A DNA stretch of 64,000 bases from positions 9,258,768 to 9,322,767 of the forward strand of contig NC_067125.1 of assembly GCF_021347895.1 (NCBI RefSeq), in the 5' to 3' direction. The translations under genes were made by a program, and so were the position numbers. Each line of letters begins with the position of its first letter. The first letter of the stretch is position 1. Origin of the DNA: Acanthochromis polyacanthus (taxonomy: Eukaryota; Chordata; Actinopteri; Pomacentridae). The notes beneath the pieces were generated by a model. The model saw only the letters and a list, made by a program, of their open reading frames with translations, was not told where the DNA came from and did not search any database. Positions 1-13,344 of the stretch are shown one piece after another.

Positions 1-812
1 CCGTGTGAGTAGTACATAAGACAAGTCAGGATCCTCAAACATGTCATGACTGTTGCGGTTGTGCTTGTTGGTGTTGGCAGATGAGGCGCGACAGCAGAAG
101 ACCACGCTGGGTTCTACTGCCGTCAGCCAAGAGCAGCTATCTGAGGCTGTAGTGGGCACAGGCTCACCAACACTGGACTTTTTCTAAGATTGGAAAAATG
201 GAGTGCTGTTTTCTGAATCTCCATTTCTGCTGAGGCTGGAGGTGAGAATCTGGCAACAGCAGCGGCATGAATGTGTGGATGGAACCCGACCTTGTATCAA
301 CAGCCCAGGCTACTGCTGCTGCTGGTAGAACGGTTTGGGGAATTCTTTTCTTGGCACACTTTGACGCCCCTTAATAACAATCGGTCCTAGTTGAAATGCC
401 ACATCCTATCTGAGCATTGTTGCTGACCATGTGCATCCCTTTATAGCCACAATTTATCCCTCTTTTAAAAGCTACCTCCAGCAGGGGAATGCATCTTTTC
501 ACAAACCAAAATTCATCCCAAACTGGTTTCAGGCACATAACAGTAACTTCAGCAGACATGAGTGACCCTCAAGTCCTCTGAAATTTGCAGAATATGTGGT
601 AGAAAAAGATATTAACCAAGGTATTCACAGCATCAGGATGCTTCTGACGAACCTACAGAATGATATGATGCAAATATATCAACATCAAGCAGAATCTAAC
701 TGTTTCAACAACTTTTGAGATCAATTACACACAGAATTGAGGCTGTTTTGAGAGTAAAGGGAGGCCCTACCAATTATTAGCATAGCGTTCCTAATAAAGT
801 GCTCAGTGGGTG
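1..812 (+). mobile_element. Tc1/mariner-like transposon relic, 5' end outside window
   Basis: The plus strand keeps recognisable pieces of a fish Tc1/mariner transposase frame. There is a TTGGCACACTTTG segment near 350, a segment corresponding to H-V-H-P-F near 430, and the C-terminal R-I-E-A-V-L-R-x-K-G-G-P-x block at 737-772. A terminal repeat, CCTAATAAAGTGCTCAGTG, ends near 812. At the position of the second catalytic acidic residue (near 485) the frame reads Q-Q-G-N-A, so the aspartate is lost; stops, shifts and a small deletion also interrupt it. It is a dead copy. Family assignment is by memory. Confidence 0.8.
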
Positions 813-3800
813 CATAATGTGGATTTAGTGTCGCTTCAGGCTAAGAGCGAAGAAACTCTGCCAACATAAAATCAATGAGCTCCAGAGAGCATTTGTTTGG
901 TAGTCAGATTGTGGCGGGATTTGATGGTTATTTTTTGAAAACAATTAACAAATGAGCAGTCGGCAGGTTGTGCGTCAGACAGACGACAGCGCTGCATGAC
1001 AAAACCCAAGCCCTTCTATTCATTTTAGAAATGGCAATGCACTGGAATAACTGGAGTAGCAGAGTCAGAGGAGGTCTCTGGCAAAAGCAAAACAAAATGC
1101 TTTTGTCGCAATGCATTGTGCTATATGTGCATTTTGTCATGTTACAATAATTTCCTGCACTGTGTTTTGGCATCAAAGCAGTCTCCAGACTTCATAAATT
1201 ATATTTTAGCATCACACCGGTGCATGAAAAAACATAACACCAACACAGTCAATGTGTTTCCTTCTTTTTTAGTGCAGACCTGTTTTAAGTAGTGCTGTTC
1301 TGAATATGGTTTTGTTTTCTCATGTGTCTTGATGTTTTGTCATTCACCCAATAAGAAATCTAAACAGTCTTACATAATTTGAAGTCTGGCATAATATAGT
1401 CCAAGATTTAGAGAGCAATTTTATTGCAGGAATAAAATTATCAGTGGATCCTGCTGATACTTACGGAAATAATGTTGCTTGTTATCCTGCCTATTAGGAC
1501 AGACTCAGCATCATAGGCATTTTTTTTGTCATTCTTGGTTTAAATAATGCTGAAATAACAGCTTGTAATGTTTATTTAAAAAAAGAAATTTCAATTAGTT
1601 CAATTCAGCTTTGAACTAAAACCTAAAAACCACCAAGAACGGCGCTAAGGCAATGCCATGTATTCAGGCTGATAGGGCCTCAGCCACAGGCAACAATGAA
1701 ATGCTGTCCAACTGATAGAGATGGCAAATGTCTGGCGCCTTGTCAGGAAAATGATTAGAGCTTGAGAGAACAGGTGCACTGCTATTCGTGGGAAGATGCC
1801 AGCTGGACACAGACGAAGAAACTTTGTGTGTGTGTGAAGGAGGTGAAATCAATATTCATTACAAAACCTCAGAAATGGAAATAACTCAGGCGACCATCCA
1901 CAATGGCACGAGCTCAGAGGTTAACATTATGGAATAAATCCACGGGCCGCTGCATGTGTACACGTGTGCACAGCGTGTGCCTGTTTGAGGGATTCTGCAA
2001 AGATACACCTCTTGTAATAACAGCCACCCACAAACAGTCAGACACATGCAGGCAAAGGCACCAACACAGCACCATTAAGTGTCGGCTTCAAAAACTTCAA
2101 AGTTAAAGTTTACGAGTGCACTGCTGGCTCGCCCGGCTCATGAAAGCAAAGCAAAAAGTTTTGTATTCCCCAATCTCTCCACTTTCCTGTGTCTCTGCCT
2201 GATGCAAATTGACAGACGGAAGGAATGAATGAAATAAATAACCACAAACAAAGGAGAGGGAGGATGTGAAACAACCAGAGGACAAAGAAAAGAAAAAGTG
2301 AAAGAGAGTGAGGAGAGGTAGAGAACGGAAACATCACACATCAAAGATCCCTCATCATCTCTTGGGGCACTCAACGGCGAGAAGAAAACAAAATTGCTGT
2401 CTGCCCCCCTCTATCTCACTCTCTTTCCCACTCGGCAGTTTATTTGGTCTCTTTTCTTCCTTGCCTGTCTCTCCATTAGAACTTGACTGTGGGAGTTGTT
2501 GCCTCAAGTCCTTTGGAGTTGAAAGTCTTTAACAGATCTGTCACCCAACCCCACCTTTTAACTTCAAACAAGAGATGGAGACACGAGATAAAAAAAAAAG
2601 AGTAGAGAATGAAGAGAGATGAGGTGATCTGAGATTGGATGGTGGCAGGACTGAGAGATGACAGTGAGGGAAAGAGGGAGGCAGGAAATGAAAGTAGGAG
2701 AAAGGGGGGAAGAGAGAGTAGCAAATAAATGATGGAAAAGACATTAAGAAGAAAACAGGAGAAAAAAAGAAAGAAGAGGAAGGACAAGTGACTTCAAGCT
2801 TATAATGAAAGATATACCTACAATTCTAGAACTGGAAAATAATGGCAGAATAGTTCTTTTAAAAACTGTGATTATTTGGGGGTTTTTTTGGCTGAGATTT
2901 TAATAAGAAGGTTGATGACACTTATGTAAAACGAGTAGCCAGTTAGCTTGGCTTAGCGTGAAAAGTGAAGCAACTAACCTGCTAGCACCTCTCAGTTCAT
3001 AACCGCCAGTGAAAACCTTTCATAAATCATAGTAAAATAATTATGGCTCTGTTGCCACTCTTTATGCAATCAGTCTTCTTTTTCCACTTTTAGCAAGAAC
3101 ACAAAGTGACATTTCCATCCTGACCTTTTTCCTCTAAAATGCATCACTACACTTTATGCTAGTCAAATTCAAAGGCCATGTAGAAACTGGTTTATTCAGG
3201 TTTCGAAAATGAAATGTGTGTCACTGTTATGTGTCAATGTCAAGTCTTATTTAATAAGTAGCAAGTATGCTATGTTACATCATCAAGGCCTCACATATAA
3301 AATAACAAAATTAGTCTTTGATCATTGCCTTGGGAAATATATGGGATATTAGCAACAGATAGAGGCCATGAGTTGTAAAATGAGTTGGTGCAAGAGTGAA
3401 TTTGAAGCAATGTAAACGTCAGGCTCTGTGTGACCCAGAATGCACCCTGACGATTGACAGAAGACACTCTGTGAAGCTGAATCTTCATTTTACTGCCTCC
3501 ACTAGTTTCATTTAGGTAACCAGGGTCATTATTCTGAAAACTACAACAGACTGGCTGTTAAAAAAAAGACAAAGGCAAAAAACTGATATCACTGGAGCTA
3601 ATGACAAGTGCTCCTCATTGACTTTTAATACTGTATGCTTCTATGAGGTTTTGAATTTTTTTGTCTGCTCTTTATGCTTGACACAAGTGCACTCAGAAGT
3701 GATGGAGTTAACTGAGTACAACACATGAATGCCTTTGAAGATAGACCAGTAAAAAGGACGAGCCATTATCCAAATAAGTGCAACTGTTTTCATCGTGCTG

Positions 3801-4664
3801 CCTCCGTGATGGCAGGCTTTTCATTCTGTCTTTAAATGTGGCCATTTTTAACGGGTAGAAACACATTTGCCTTTATACAAGGCCGATTGACCTTTTGTAA
3901 AAGCTAGCTTGTTTCATAACTGGCATTTATCTCCAAGGCAGCCAATTTAGCCATAATAGAGGGGATGGTGATCAGCAGGTCTGTTGGTTAGTTGGTTGGT
4001 CCAATACAGTGGTCTGGACCAAGTGGTAACCTCTGACACTGATCATTTAAAAATGAAGTGTCAAAAACCACAGTTCCTGGAATGTCCACTTTAGGCTGGC
4101 TCCACTATCAACTTAATACCCATTGTTAAGCCTGAACTGGGGAACTTCTGTTTCCCCCTTCTAGCAGTAAGGGTAATGAGTGCTTATGATATATGTCTTG
4201 CCGTCGATTAGTTTCTTTATGAGAATGTAGTTATTAAACTGAATGAGTTTCTTTAGGTGGAGAATCTGAAACTTGTCCTGGATTCTTCTAATGTTTTTCT
4301 GCCACTGGTCTCTATAGCTAATTCCACATGCATGACAACTGTGCAGGAGGTTAATTTTTATTGAACTAATCTATTTGAATTGTATTAAGACTTAGATTTA
4401 TGCATATTTAAGGGAATGCACGCTTTGAGTAACAGGTGGACGCTGTCATAGAAGAATAGCATGGTCCAGAGATGTTGGCATGGTTCCCCTCTGCTTCACG
4501 AGTGCTACACCTCTGTGACAATTGTCAGATTAGCTGGGAGTTAGGAGCAGTCAGTTATAGTTTCTAGATGGTGATAGCCGGAGCCACCACACCGAGCTTC
4601 AAAACTGTTGCTCAGGAAACCGATAGGTGATGTCACAGAGGGTTCGTCCATCTTTAATTAGAGG
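813..4664. other. Intronic stretch without recognised genes
   Basis: AT-rich sequence with purine-rich patches at about 2210-2340 and 2575-2790 that create false open frames on the other strand. A short relic of a fish interspersed repeat (GCTTGGCTTAGC word) lies near 2930-2995. The 3960-4120 part resembles other low-copy fish repeats but is too decayed to name. Confidence 0.5.
2930..2995 (+). repeat. Short interspersed repeat relic (TAGCTT...TTAGC type)
   Basis: The segment with AGTTAGCTTGGCTTAGC followed by CTGCTAGCACCTCT resembles a repeat recalled from teleost genomes; a second decayed copy is at 34905-34985. Class unknown. Confidence 0.4.
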
Positions 4665-4865
4665 CAGTGGTCCAGACTAAAGTACTTTATTCAGCTGTTT
4701 AATGATTTGCCTTGAAACTTTGTACAGACTTTTACATTTAAAAGGGATGTATTGTAATGGCTGTGGTTATTGCCTAATGGTTTAGAAAGCATCATCAGGT
4801 CAAAATTGAATGTCAGGCTTTTGTCCAAAAGTAATGACATTCCTATCAATGTCAGCAGTTCTCCT
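4665..4865 (+). repeat. Old fish interspersed repeat, fragment 1
   Basis: Contains the sequence word TTGTACAGACTTTTACAT, then ATCATCAGGTCAAAATTGAA and AGTAATGACATTCCTATCA, in the order seen in a long, abundant teleost repeat of unclear class. Other fragments of the same family appear to lie at 22255-22325, 23885-24020 and 57955-58060. Confidence 0.55.
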
Positions 4866-7800
4866 GAGACTGAAACTAGTTAAATCATCAACTTCAAATT
4901 GAAGTTTCTTGAAGATTTTTCTTACAGGGTTTTGGATTCCAAGCAATGTGTAAGAATGATCTGACAAAAAAAGAAAGATGCCTGTAAACTTTAGGTTATG
5001 CTTCACTTTCACTGAGAAATGACTGAAGAGACAGACAGAAAGACGGTTGAAAGAGGAAGCAAAAGAGGTGGGGAGACGCGGTAAAGGAGGGAGGAGGGCC
5101 TATAGGGCATACTGGGGGAAGGATCCAAAACAGAGATTGATGAGCATTGGAAACAAGGTGACTTTGCAGAGGGGTGGGGAGGAGGAGGTTCCAGGGAAGG
5201 AATGAGAACGTTACAGTGCAGGCAAAGTGGAAGCAGAAGTATAGGATGAAGGGATTTGATTGGTTGGGGCACTGGATGGTGGAGTACCAAATGAACCTGG
5301 AAATGATCACATTATGACAAAGGAGAGACAGGAAGACATAGCTTTATGCTGCTTAAGCCAACTCAGAGTTTAGTGTTATAAATGTTTGTCAGGAGTATCA
5401 GTACAATGATGTTAATCTATGTGTGAAGGCAGTGGAACATTTTAAAGCATAAAAGAAAACAGAGATCCAATTAATCAGCATTTGATCTTCATTAAAGAGA
5501 GATTTTTCTGACAGTTTTACTCTTTTTTGTGTATACTGGCTTAGTGGAGGGAGTTACACTGGAACAGTTTGCAGACAATGGATACCAAGTAGGATTTTAG
5601 CAGCAAAGTAAGTAAGGGGTAAACACATAAGACTGCTTTTACTGAAGGACCTCTACAAGAATTTGCAAGCTGTTTTAAAACCCAGACCTGTGTGTGTTCC
5701 AACCACAAGAACTACTCTTGTATAACCTGTGTCAGATGTTTTTGAGGAAGAAAAACAACAACTGCAGACTAGGTACTCGTGAGTGGCCACTGATTGGTTA
5801 AATTAGCAGAGGACAACACTGATTGGGTAAACTCAGAGGACAAGAAGTGGCATTTTTTTTCTGCCTCTGGTTGTTTTTGTTGAGTAGCAATAAACTCTAG
5901 TCTAAGATCGCCATCAACAATGTAAAATTCACTATCTTGGCTAACATAACAAACCCTTTACTGTACCATTTCCTACATTCTCAAAGAACTGGAGTTACAT
6001 CCAATAACTACTATCGGTGCACCCACAGTTAATGCCATGGCTGAAGCTGTCAGATCCTACAGTGCAATGGAACCAGAAAGACTGAAAGGAATGATAATGG
6101 TGACTTTCCTGTAAATGTTTGCCTGTCCCAAGTTCCTGGTTGAAAACAACCCACAGGTGTCTATGCTGAAGAGGCCTTGATAAAGACAGTAGTGTATGGC
6201 GACTCAAGTATTTCAAATTGAGAGAAAATGGGCTATAAACAGCAATAAATAAAGAAGTACTTAAAGAGATTTGAGTTGTTGAACTGGGTATTTTGTGTAT
6301 TTCACTGCATGAAAAGGGATAAAATGATGAAAATACTCTTGCACTCATGTCTGGTTGGCAGATAAAAGACTGTTTTTTACATACCACAACAAAGCCTGAA
6401 TTAACCGATCCAAATAAGTGTGTTTGTCTGAAGAATGGCCAAAAGGATGTGTAGGGTCCCTGGAGTAAAAGTTTGATTGGTCGGATTATTTCCACATTTT
6501 GCATGCACAAAAAACCCTCTTTCTACTCGCCCTCTGCATGCACCTCCCTTTCTTGAAAGTAAACATAAGTAATAGCTGTAAATACTTACTGCTGGTTCGA
6601 GAAATTCTACAAAAATCTGTCATTTTGTTTTAAGTGTTGTCTAATACCTCAATGAATCAGTATCATTAAAGCAAAGGCTCCCATGCAGGCCAATTGGTTT
6701 GGCCTCAGAAATACTTAGCCTCTAAATTCATTAGCCAAAGTGGTGTTTGCTAACACATAATTGCCATAAATCACCATCAGTTCAGTGTCAACATGGAAAC
6801 TGTTATCATGTCAATTGTTGTAAGCATCCGCAATTGGGTGTCTGAAAGCCTATAATTACAAAAATAGAAGGAACAATTAAAAGAGACTGATAACAAAGGA
6901 ACACTTTCTGGTATGTGTGTGTCTGTGTGTACTGTATGCACGTCTGTGTGTATGGGACAAGTACTTGAAGGTGACTATGAATTACCGGCTGGCAAAAGTG
7001 ACTAATTAGAGTAGCAATTATACAGCCGCTCCCGGCAGAGACCGAGAGTCAACAGCCAAATGACCTCTTCGCAAACTCATAATGGGCCCCACACGCAAAT
7101 AGACATACGCACACACATGCACTCCCCCACACATTAATATCCACTAGGTTTTTAGGCTACATGGCCATTTCAGTGAGACTGATCACATTGACTCTCTCAC
7201 CCTGCTGGATTTATGTAGAGCAACAGAGTGGTTAAAAATATTGTGTTATTACCACAATTCTGGAGTGGCTCAGTGGTTTAAAAATGCATACACTTAGATG
7301 TCCACAGTATGCAATGGCACTGGTCAGCTAATCTTTGTCTTCAGATATGTCATTTGGTTTCAAAAACAATTGCTTTTAGTTGTGGTTCCTTTAGGGTTCC
7401 CTCTGATTTAGTATGAGGAGCAAAGAGTTATAAAAATGAAATACCATGAGAAGCAAGTAAGTATTTAATGACAGTTTTGATATCCTGATTGGCTTTTATC
7501 ATCGCATCAGTGTTTTTCAAGTCCAGCCCATTCTCATTCTCTGGTGTCAAATACTGGCATTCTGTCAAATTTGCTTCCATCTGAGAGATATGCACAAATG
7601 TATGTCTTTTGGCATCAGTTCCATTGTCAATATGCAGTTTTTCTAGTAAAAAAGAGTCTAATAATGAGGCATAAGTTACTGGACGTTCCCCTAGAAGATG
7701 GAAGTTTGTGTCCTGTGATCATATGGATCTAAACAAGGTTTAGAAACGCCCATGGTTTTAGGAAAAATAAAACTTTTCACAACATTAACTGTTAGAGTTC

Positions 7801-10800
7801 TCAGGTTATGGACCGATGATGACTATTTCTGTCCTGTACAGTTTCATCCGTCTCTGACCACGCTGCCCACCGAAAAATGACACTAAAGGTCTGATATCAG
7901 TTTTTTGCCTGTCTACACAATAAAAAGCTCCGCCTCCACAAAACTAAGATGATTCTCAGACTCAGGTGCTAAATGTAAAGCAGACGTTAGCGTGTCGACA
8001 TGAGCACTGCAAACGTGAATAATCAACAAAATCATCATAATGTGAACAGTAAATGGTCCTGACAAAGCAGAAGTTGGGAGTGTCACCAGGTTTGTCAATC
8101 CTACAAGATTTACCTGCCAGTTTTTTTTGTTTTTTTTTCCCTTTTCTGATGATCACAAAGAGCACAAACAACCCGCAACAACTGGTTCTGACCATTATGC
8201 ATATGTCACATTTTAATGAATTTGGACCCCCTCTGTGCAGCTGGTAAATCTCTCACTGCTGGAACTGTATCTAATTAGGGGACACATCTGATCTCATTCC
8301 GTTTGCCTTGGTAAGTTAAGTCTCATATTGCATTCTCTTCTCTGCACTACCCATTTCTATGGGGAATGGTTACCAAAAAAGGTTTTTAATTTGAGCCGAT
8401 TCAAAAAAAAAAAAAAAGCTTTTAAAATGATGGAAGAACAAAAGCCTTTGCAATTTTCTGTCTCTCTCCTGCACCTTGGGAAATCAATCTACTTTGGTAC
8501 ACTGTCATAATGCAGCCATCAAGCAGTGGAAAGTACACTTTGTTACATCAGCCTAAATTAAAGATTAAACATACTATTTTTCTACTTTTTGTCAGATCCT
8601 CAGCTTTAATTAAGATTGTGGCAGCAATGTCTGTCTTTTGAATACACTGCATGTCTGACAGTACCTCATTTTCACAGTGGTGTTTCTCTTAGAACACAAG
8701 TATTCCTGACATTTAAGTAGCTTAGAAGGAAAGGCTCAGCTTCATCTTCTATTTTTTTCAATGTCTTATGCAGTAACCTCACTGAAACTTTTAATGTAAG
8801 TAACTCAAAAGCACGTTAAGTGTACCAATAGTTTAGTGCTCCCATTAGACTAGATTTACTTCTTGACCTTTTTATGGCCACTGATGACATTTACTTTATA
8901 CCATGTACATGTACCAAGAATTATTTTCTGCACCAGTCTGTAATATGATTAGAAGATCTGTATTTTTTATTTTGTTTGATGACTTGAATTTACATCAAAG
9001 TGCATTCTTTCCTTGACTCATAACTTAGTCATACCTGAACACAAAGGCATGATGGACTTTTTTTTTTTCATATTTAGCTCGACTTACACTTCTTAGTAAA
9101 TCATTATCTGTGTGACAGTCATGGATCTTTTTCATATCTTCCTTGAAAAACAGAAAAGGAAGATTCTTGTAACTACAGAACTTGTCTGGCAATCATTACT
9201 TGAGTATCACAGTCACACAGGTACAGTTTCAGACAGGTTGCAGACAGGCGTTGCTAATAGCTAGTTTAGTGTATTTTCATGGTGCCATTTAACTAAAATG
9301 TAAAAGAAACATAGGCTCAAGTGTAGCACAAAGCGTAGCACACTCAGGGTTTAAAACAACGTGAATTTGTCTGTGTTTACACATCTCCACATGCTTACAT
9401 GCTTTCACACAAATGCAGTTTGAGAGGATTTCTAATTCCCAAGAAACTCCAAATACTTATCCGTGGCTCAGGAGTGGTGTTGATCTCTGGGATGGCTGCT
9501 TATTATCGATCAGATGGGCTTCTTATTAGCTTGTATGCTAGCTTGATATTGTCTCCCAAATAGAACAAGTCAATTTCAAACCATGAGACGGGGGATGGAA
9601 TATAGAAGACTAAGTTTATCAGACTGAAATAAAAAACAAACAAACAAGGTAAACAGAGAACATTTATAACCCAGCAAGACAGCATATTCAGACGAACATG
9701 TAGTCTAATGGAAAATAAAAGATACCGAGTTACTGCAGAATGCTTTAATACCTGCACTAAGTCAAACAGGCAGTCACATTATCTTCCCATGAGAGTGCAT
9801 TGTTAAACTTCTCTCCCACTGTTGTGCACATCTGCTTTTCACTTACACGTTGCCCATCTGAATCTGCCTTTGAGAAAATAAGTAATAAAACCTCTGCTAC
9901 AATCTAAAATTGATTTGTGCTTCTTCTTGTGCCGAGACCAGATTTATGCACCAGACAGATGAAGACATGATTTTGTTTTCTGCTGGGTATAAGAACTGAT
10001 GAATGGGTGGCATGCTTCAACTGAAAACATAAAAATACAAAGAAGGCTATCTCACTTTTTAACTGCTGTGGTTTATGCCTGGAAAATTACATTTTGCCAC
10101 ATCAGTCAGTCAGCACACATACAGTCCTTTTTCTTTAACTTTCCTAGAAAAAATAAACACTTTCTTGCACAACAACATCATTTCTTAGAGATACTTTCAG
10201 AATCACTTTGGCCCACATGAGATTTTTTGGATACAAGCTTCCCCACAGCATTTTGCTTTAGGTCTCATTGCAACGCAGAGCATATTCGGTTACAGGAGCT
10301 GGATTACCTTATTTCACCCCAACTGATCCCCAGTAGGAAACTCAGGCATCTCTGCAGCTGCACCACAAAATTTAACTGTGCTGTAGCCTCACCTGTGAAT
10401 TACTGCTTGTATCAGAAACCAGCGTTCAAGCACTGATAGTGATATTTTGGAAAACAGGTTGTTACCAGACAATATTCTAAACTCGCATTGAGTACTAGAT
10501 TTGAATTGTGGCTGTTTGTGTGGGACTTTATTCTCCTATCAGAGGTAGATAATGTGAAATGAAGAACACAGGGCCTATAATAAGTTTAATATGTGTCTGC
10601 CCTTAAATGATCACTCTCTCTTTTATCATCTTCTTTTTATTCTCCAGTCTGACTGATATGCAAACATGCCGCAACACTTGAGCCTGTTGCTCCAGTACTT
10701 CAAATTCAAATCAGACACAAACCCTCTGATCTCAGTTTGGAGTAGACCCAGATAGAAGTGCCGTAAAGTCTAAAATTGGCACCAAGGGCTCGGCTGTGTG

Positions 10801-13344
10801 TACAGTATGTGCCCGAGTTTAAGTGGGATTTGTAAGAAGGATGAGCTGAGGTCTTGTAGGCTGAGAAACTTGAGGGCGCATTTAAATTATTCAACACATT
10901 TAGACTACAATTAAAGCAAAACAATGATGGTCTGGGCTATATTTAGGTTTGATTGTCATCATCACAGACCACATTTAACCATGACTATAATGTTCTATCC
11001 ATAAATTTGGATAGGGAGTCTCATCATACTACTTCATTATCTTGAATAGATTCATGTGCATGAACTGGCTTTATATATACTGTATATGACTCTTCTCAAC
11101 TTAAAATCATTGTACACAGAATTCTAAAAAAGCCAAAAACCACAGCAACCCTTAACTTTACCAGACAAGGCAAAGGTTAACATTCATTTGTGGCTTCGTG
11201 TAGGATTCAAACCCCAACCTCCTCACAGTGGATTTTGTTGCTACAGAACTTATCCTGAAAAGCCCTGTGATACCGAAAACCACAGGCTACTTTTCTGAAA
11301 ACAGAGCCAAGCAAAGGTGCAGAAGTCTAGTTCTTAGACAGCTTAAATTACAATATGCTGACAGGTTAGTATGGAATTTTTGTCAAATGATGCTAAAGAA
11401 ATAATGCCTACCTCCATTTTAAAGACCCCCTCCAATGAAAATCAAGTGTTCCACCCTTTAAAATATTCATATTATGTGTTTTTTTAAATATAAGATAGAA
11501 GACATGTCATAAATATTGTTGCCATAGTCTACCAATGACAGTCTCAAAAACATGGATTCAGGCTTCCGGTTAACAAATTAAGAAACCAATCTCGTCAACT
11601 TGCAGGGATGAGCCAGAATCGGCTTCTGATTCAAACATCTAGCAGTCGTTGTTTTGCAGTGTTTTAGTCACAGGTGAGCTGGTGTGCACAGGCTGCAGTG
11701 AAAGGCAATAGGGTGAGTGGAGGGAGAGAGTCGGCAACTTCATAGATTAGAGGATTCAAAAGGAAACAACCACATAAAGTCACATCTAAGCCATTTTAAG
11801 GCAGGAGCGGTTTACTTTGAATAAAAGAAATCCTCTAAATATGTTGTTTTGCTATACAGAGACGATATTTAGGGGTTGAATCAATGCCAGTGGGGAAACG
11901 TGTAAGGTGCTCTAAAGAGATACATTGTAGCATTCATCTGTGGGCCGAGGTCAGCTGTGTCAGCATCCCTGTTGTCTGGTAATTTTGATGCAGAAACAGT
12001 GATGTTGGAAGGCAATAGCAACTCCAGGCATCATAGTATGTAGGAGGTAAAAGTGCTGATATCTTGTAGGGTCTGAATTCATTATTAATGCTTGCATGAT
12101 GCTAGGTTTGCCGTTGCATCAGTCCAACCAGCACAGTCAGTCACTGTGTCCTGGAGCTACTCGCTGGCCACTGTATGTCTGTATATGCTGCTTTAAATAT
12201 ATCAGCAGGTATTGCAGTGGAGTAGACTACATTGTCCGAGGGGATGTGGATGTCGGTCAGATAACAGAGTGAAAGAAAAGATTGCGAAACAACAGCAGCC
12301 TCAGTGAGAGGAAAAACACACGGTCCCACAGGTTTAAACTGTTAGTACAAACCTAGCAGTAGTGAAAGTTGCCACAGACCTTTAGCAGAGTGGTGGAAAG
12401 AGACAAGAGGGGGTGGGGGCATCGTGCCATCTCCCCTACTGCCACACTGCATCCATCACACGCCTTCTCTTGATTATCTAAACCCTGACAACACATACGC
12501 CGCTGATACTCCTACGCCAGATTTGCCAGCCTTCTACCAGGCTCACATACTCTTCTGGCTCTCCGCCTTTATCTCTCCGTCAATTCATCTCTTTTTTCCA
12601 TCCCTTTCTCCTACCACAGTTAAGGTCAGGGTGGGATGTGCACAATAAATCTTCGCTGCAAATTCTGACAGCCACCCTCAATCCAGGAAGTGCTATAGCC
12701 AGTCGGAGGCAAGAGCTGCACTGCACATAAACTTTACCTCTTAAAAACTATTTGGGTAGGCAGAAAGTCCGGGCGGAGAGTTTGCAGCATGCTATTTGGC
12801 GAGAAAGTAAGACAAATTGGTGGGAAAAAACAAAGAGTGCGAGGGAGGAAAGGGCGAAGGGTAAAGGCAGAGATTTGCTGGAAGAAGAGTGGATTCAGCG
12901 AAGCCATGTTGTCCAGATTAATATGATGAATGGCACAGAACAGCTGCTTTTAGTGCACTATTATTTTCTTTTATTTGGCTTTTGTGCTCCCTTTTACCAC
13001 AAAACGATATCAAAGGTCTCCAGTTTCTCAGACACTCACACACAAACATCTGTTCACACAGTGAGCACTTGAAAATGTGAACAAGTACACAGATGCTACA
13101 ATGCATGTACTATTGTTGGACACAATAAAAAGCACACAAAGGCCTACAGACAACTCAGAGTACTACTCAGCGACAAAAGGACAAAAACAATTATGTGCTT
13201 TGCCCATCCATCTCTGCTAGTCAAAATTAGTCGAGAGATTTGACAGCTTCAAACTAAAATTGCATGAATAGAGATTCAAGGCTTTGAATGTTAAAATGCC
13301 ATGTTGATTAACTGTGAGCAATTAGGAGTCCTGAGAGATGTGCA
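4866..13344. other. Long intronic stretch, no gene recognised
   Basis: No exon, RNA gene or intact element was seen. Minor features are purine-rich DNA at 5020-5180, TG-rich DNA at 6911-6955 and a run of A at 8403-8416. The 6690-7090 part has balanced composition with several ATTA/TAAT words and looks less decayed than its surroundings. A 171-codon open frame on the minus strand (5995-6510) has no recognisable motif and is probably chance. Confidence 0.5.

Noticed and set aside
5995..6510. 171-codon open frame on the minus strand, one of the longest in the window
   Set aside because: No recognisable domain, low-complexity serine/leucine-rich text, no splice or promoter context, and this length is plausible by chance in AT-rich DNA.
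12424..13072. Plus-strand frames with proline-rich text near 12.4-13.1 kb, considered as possible exons
   Set aside because: No matching splice-site pair, no calsyntenin motif and no recognisable family.
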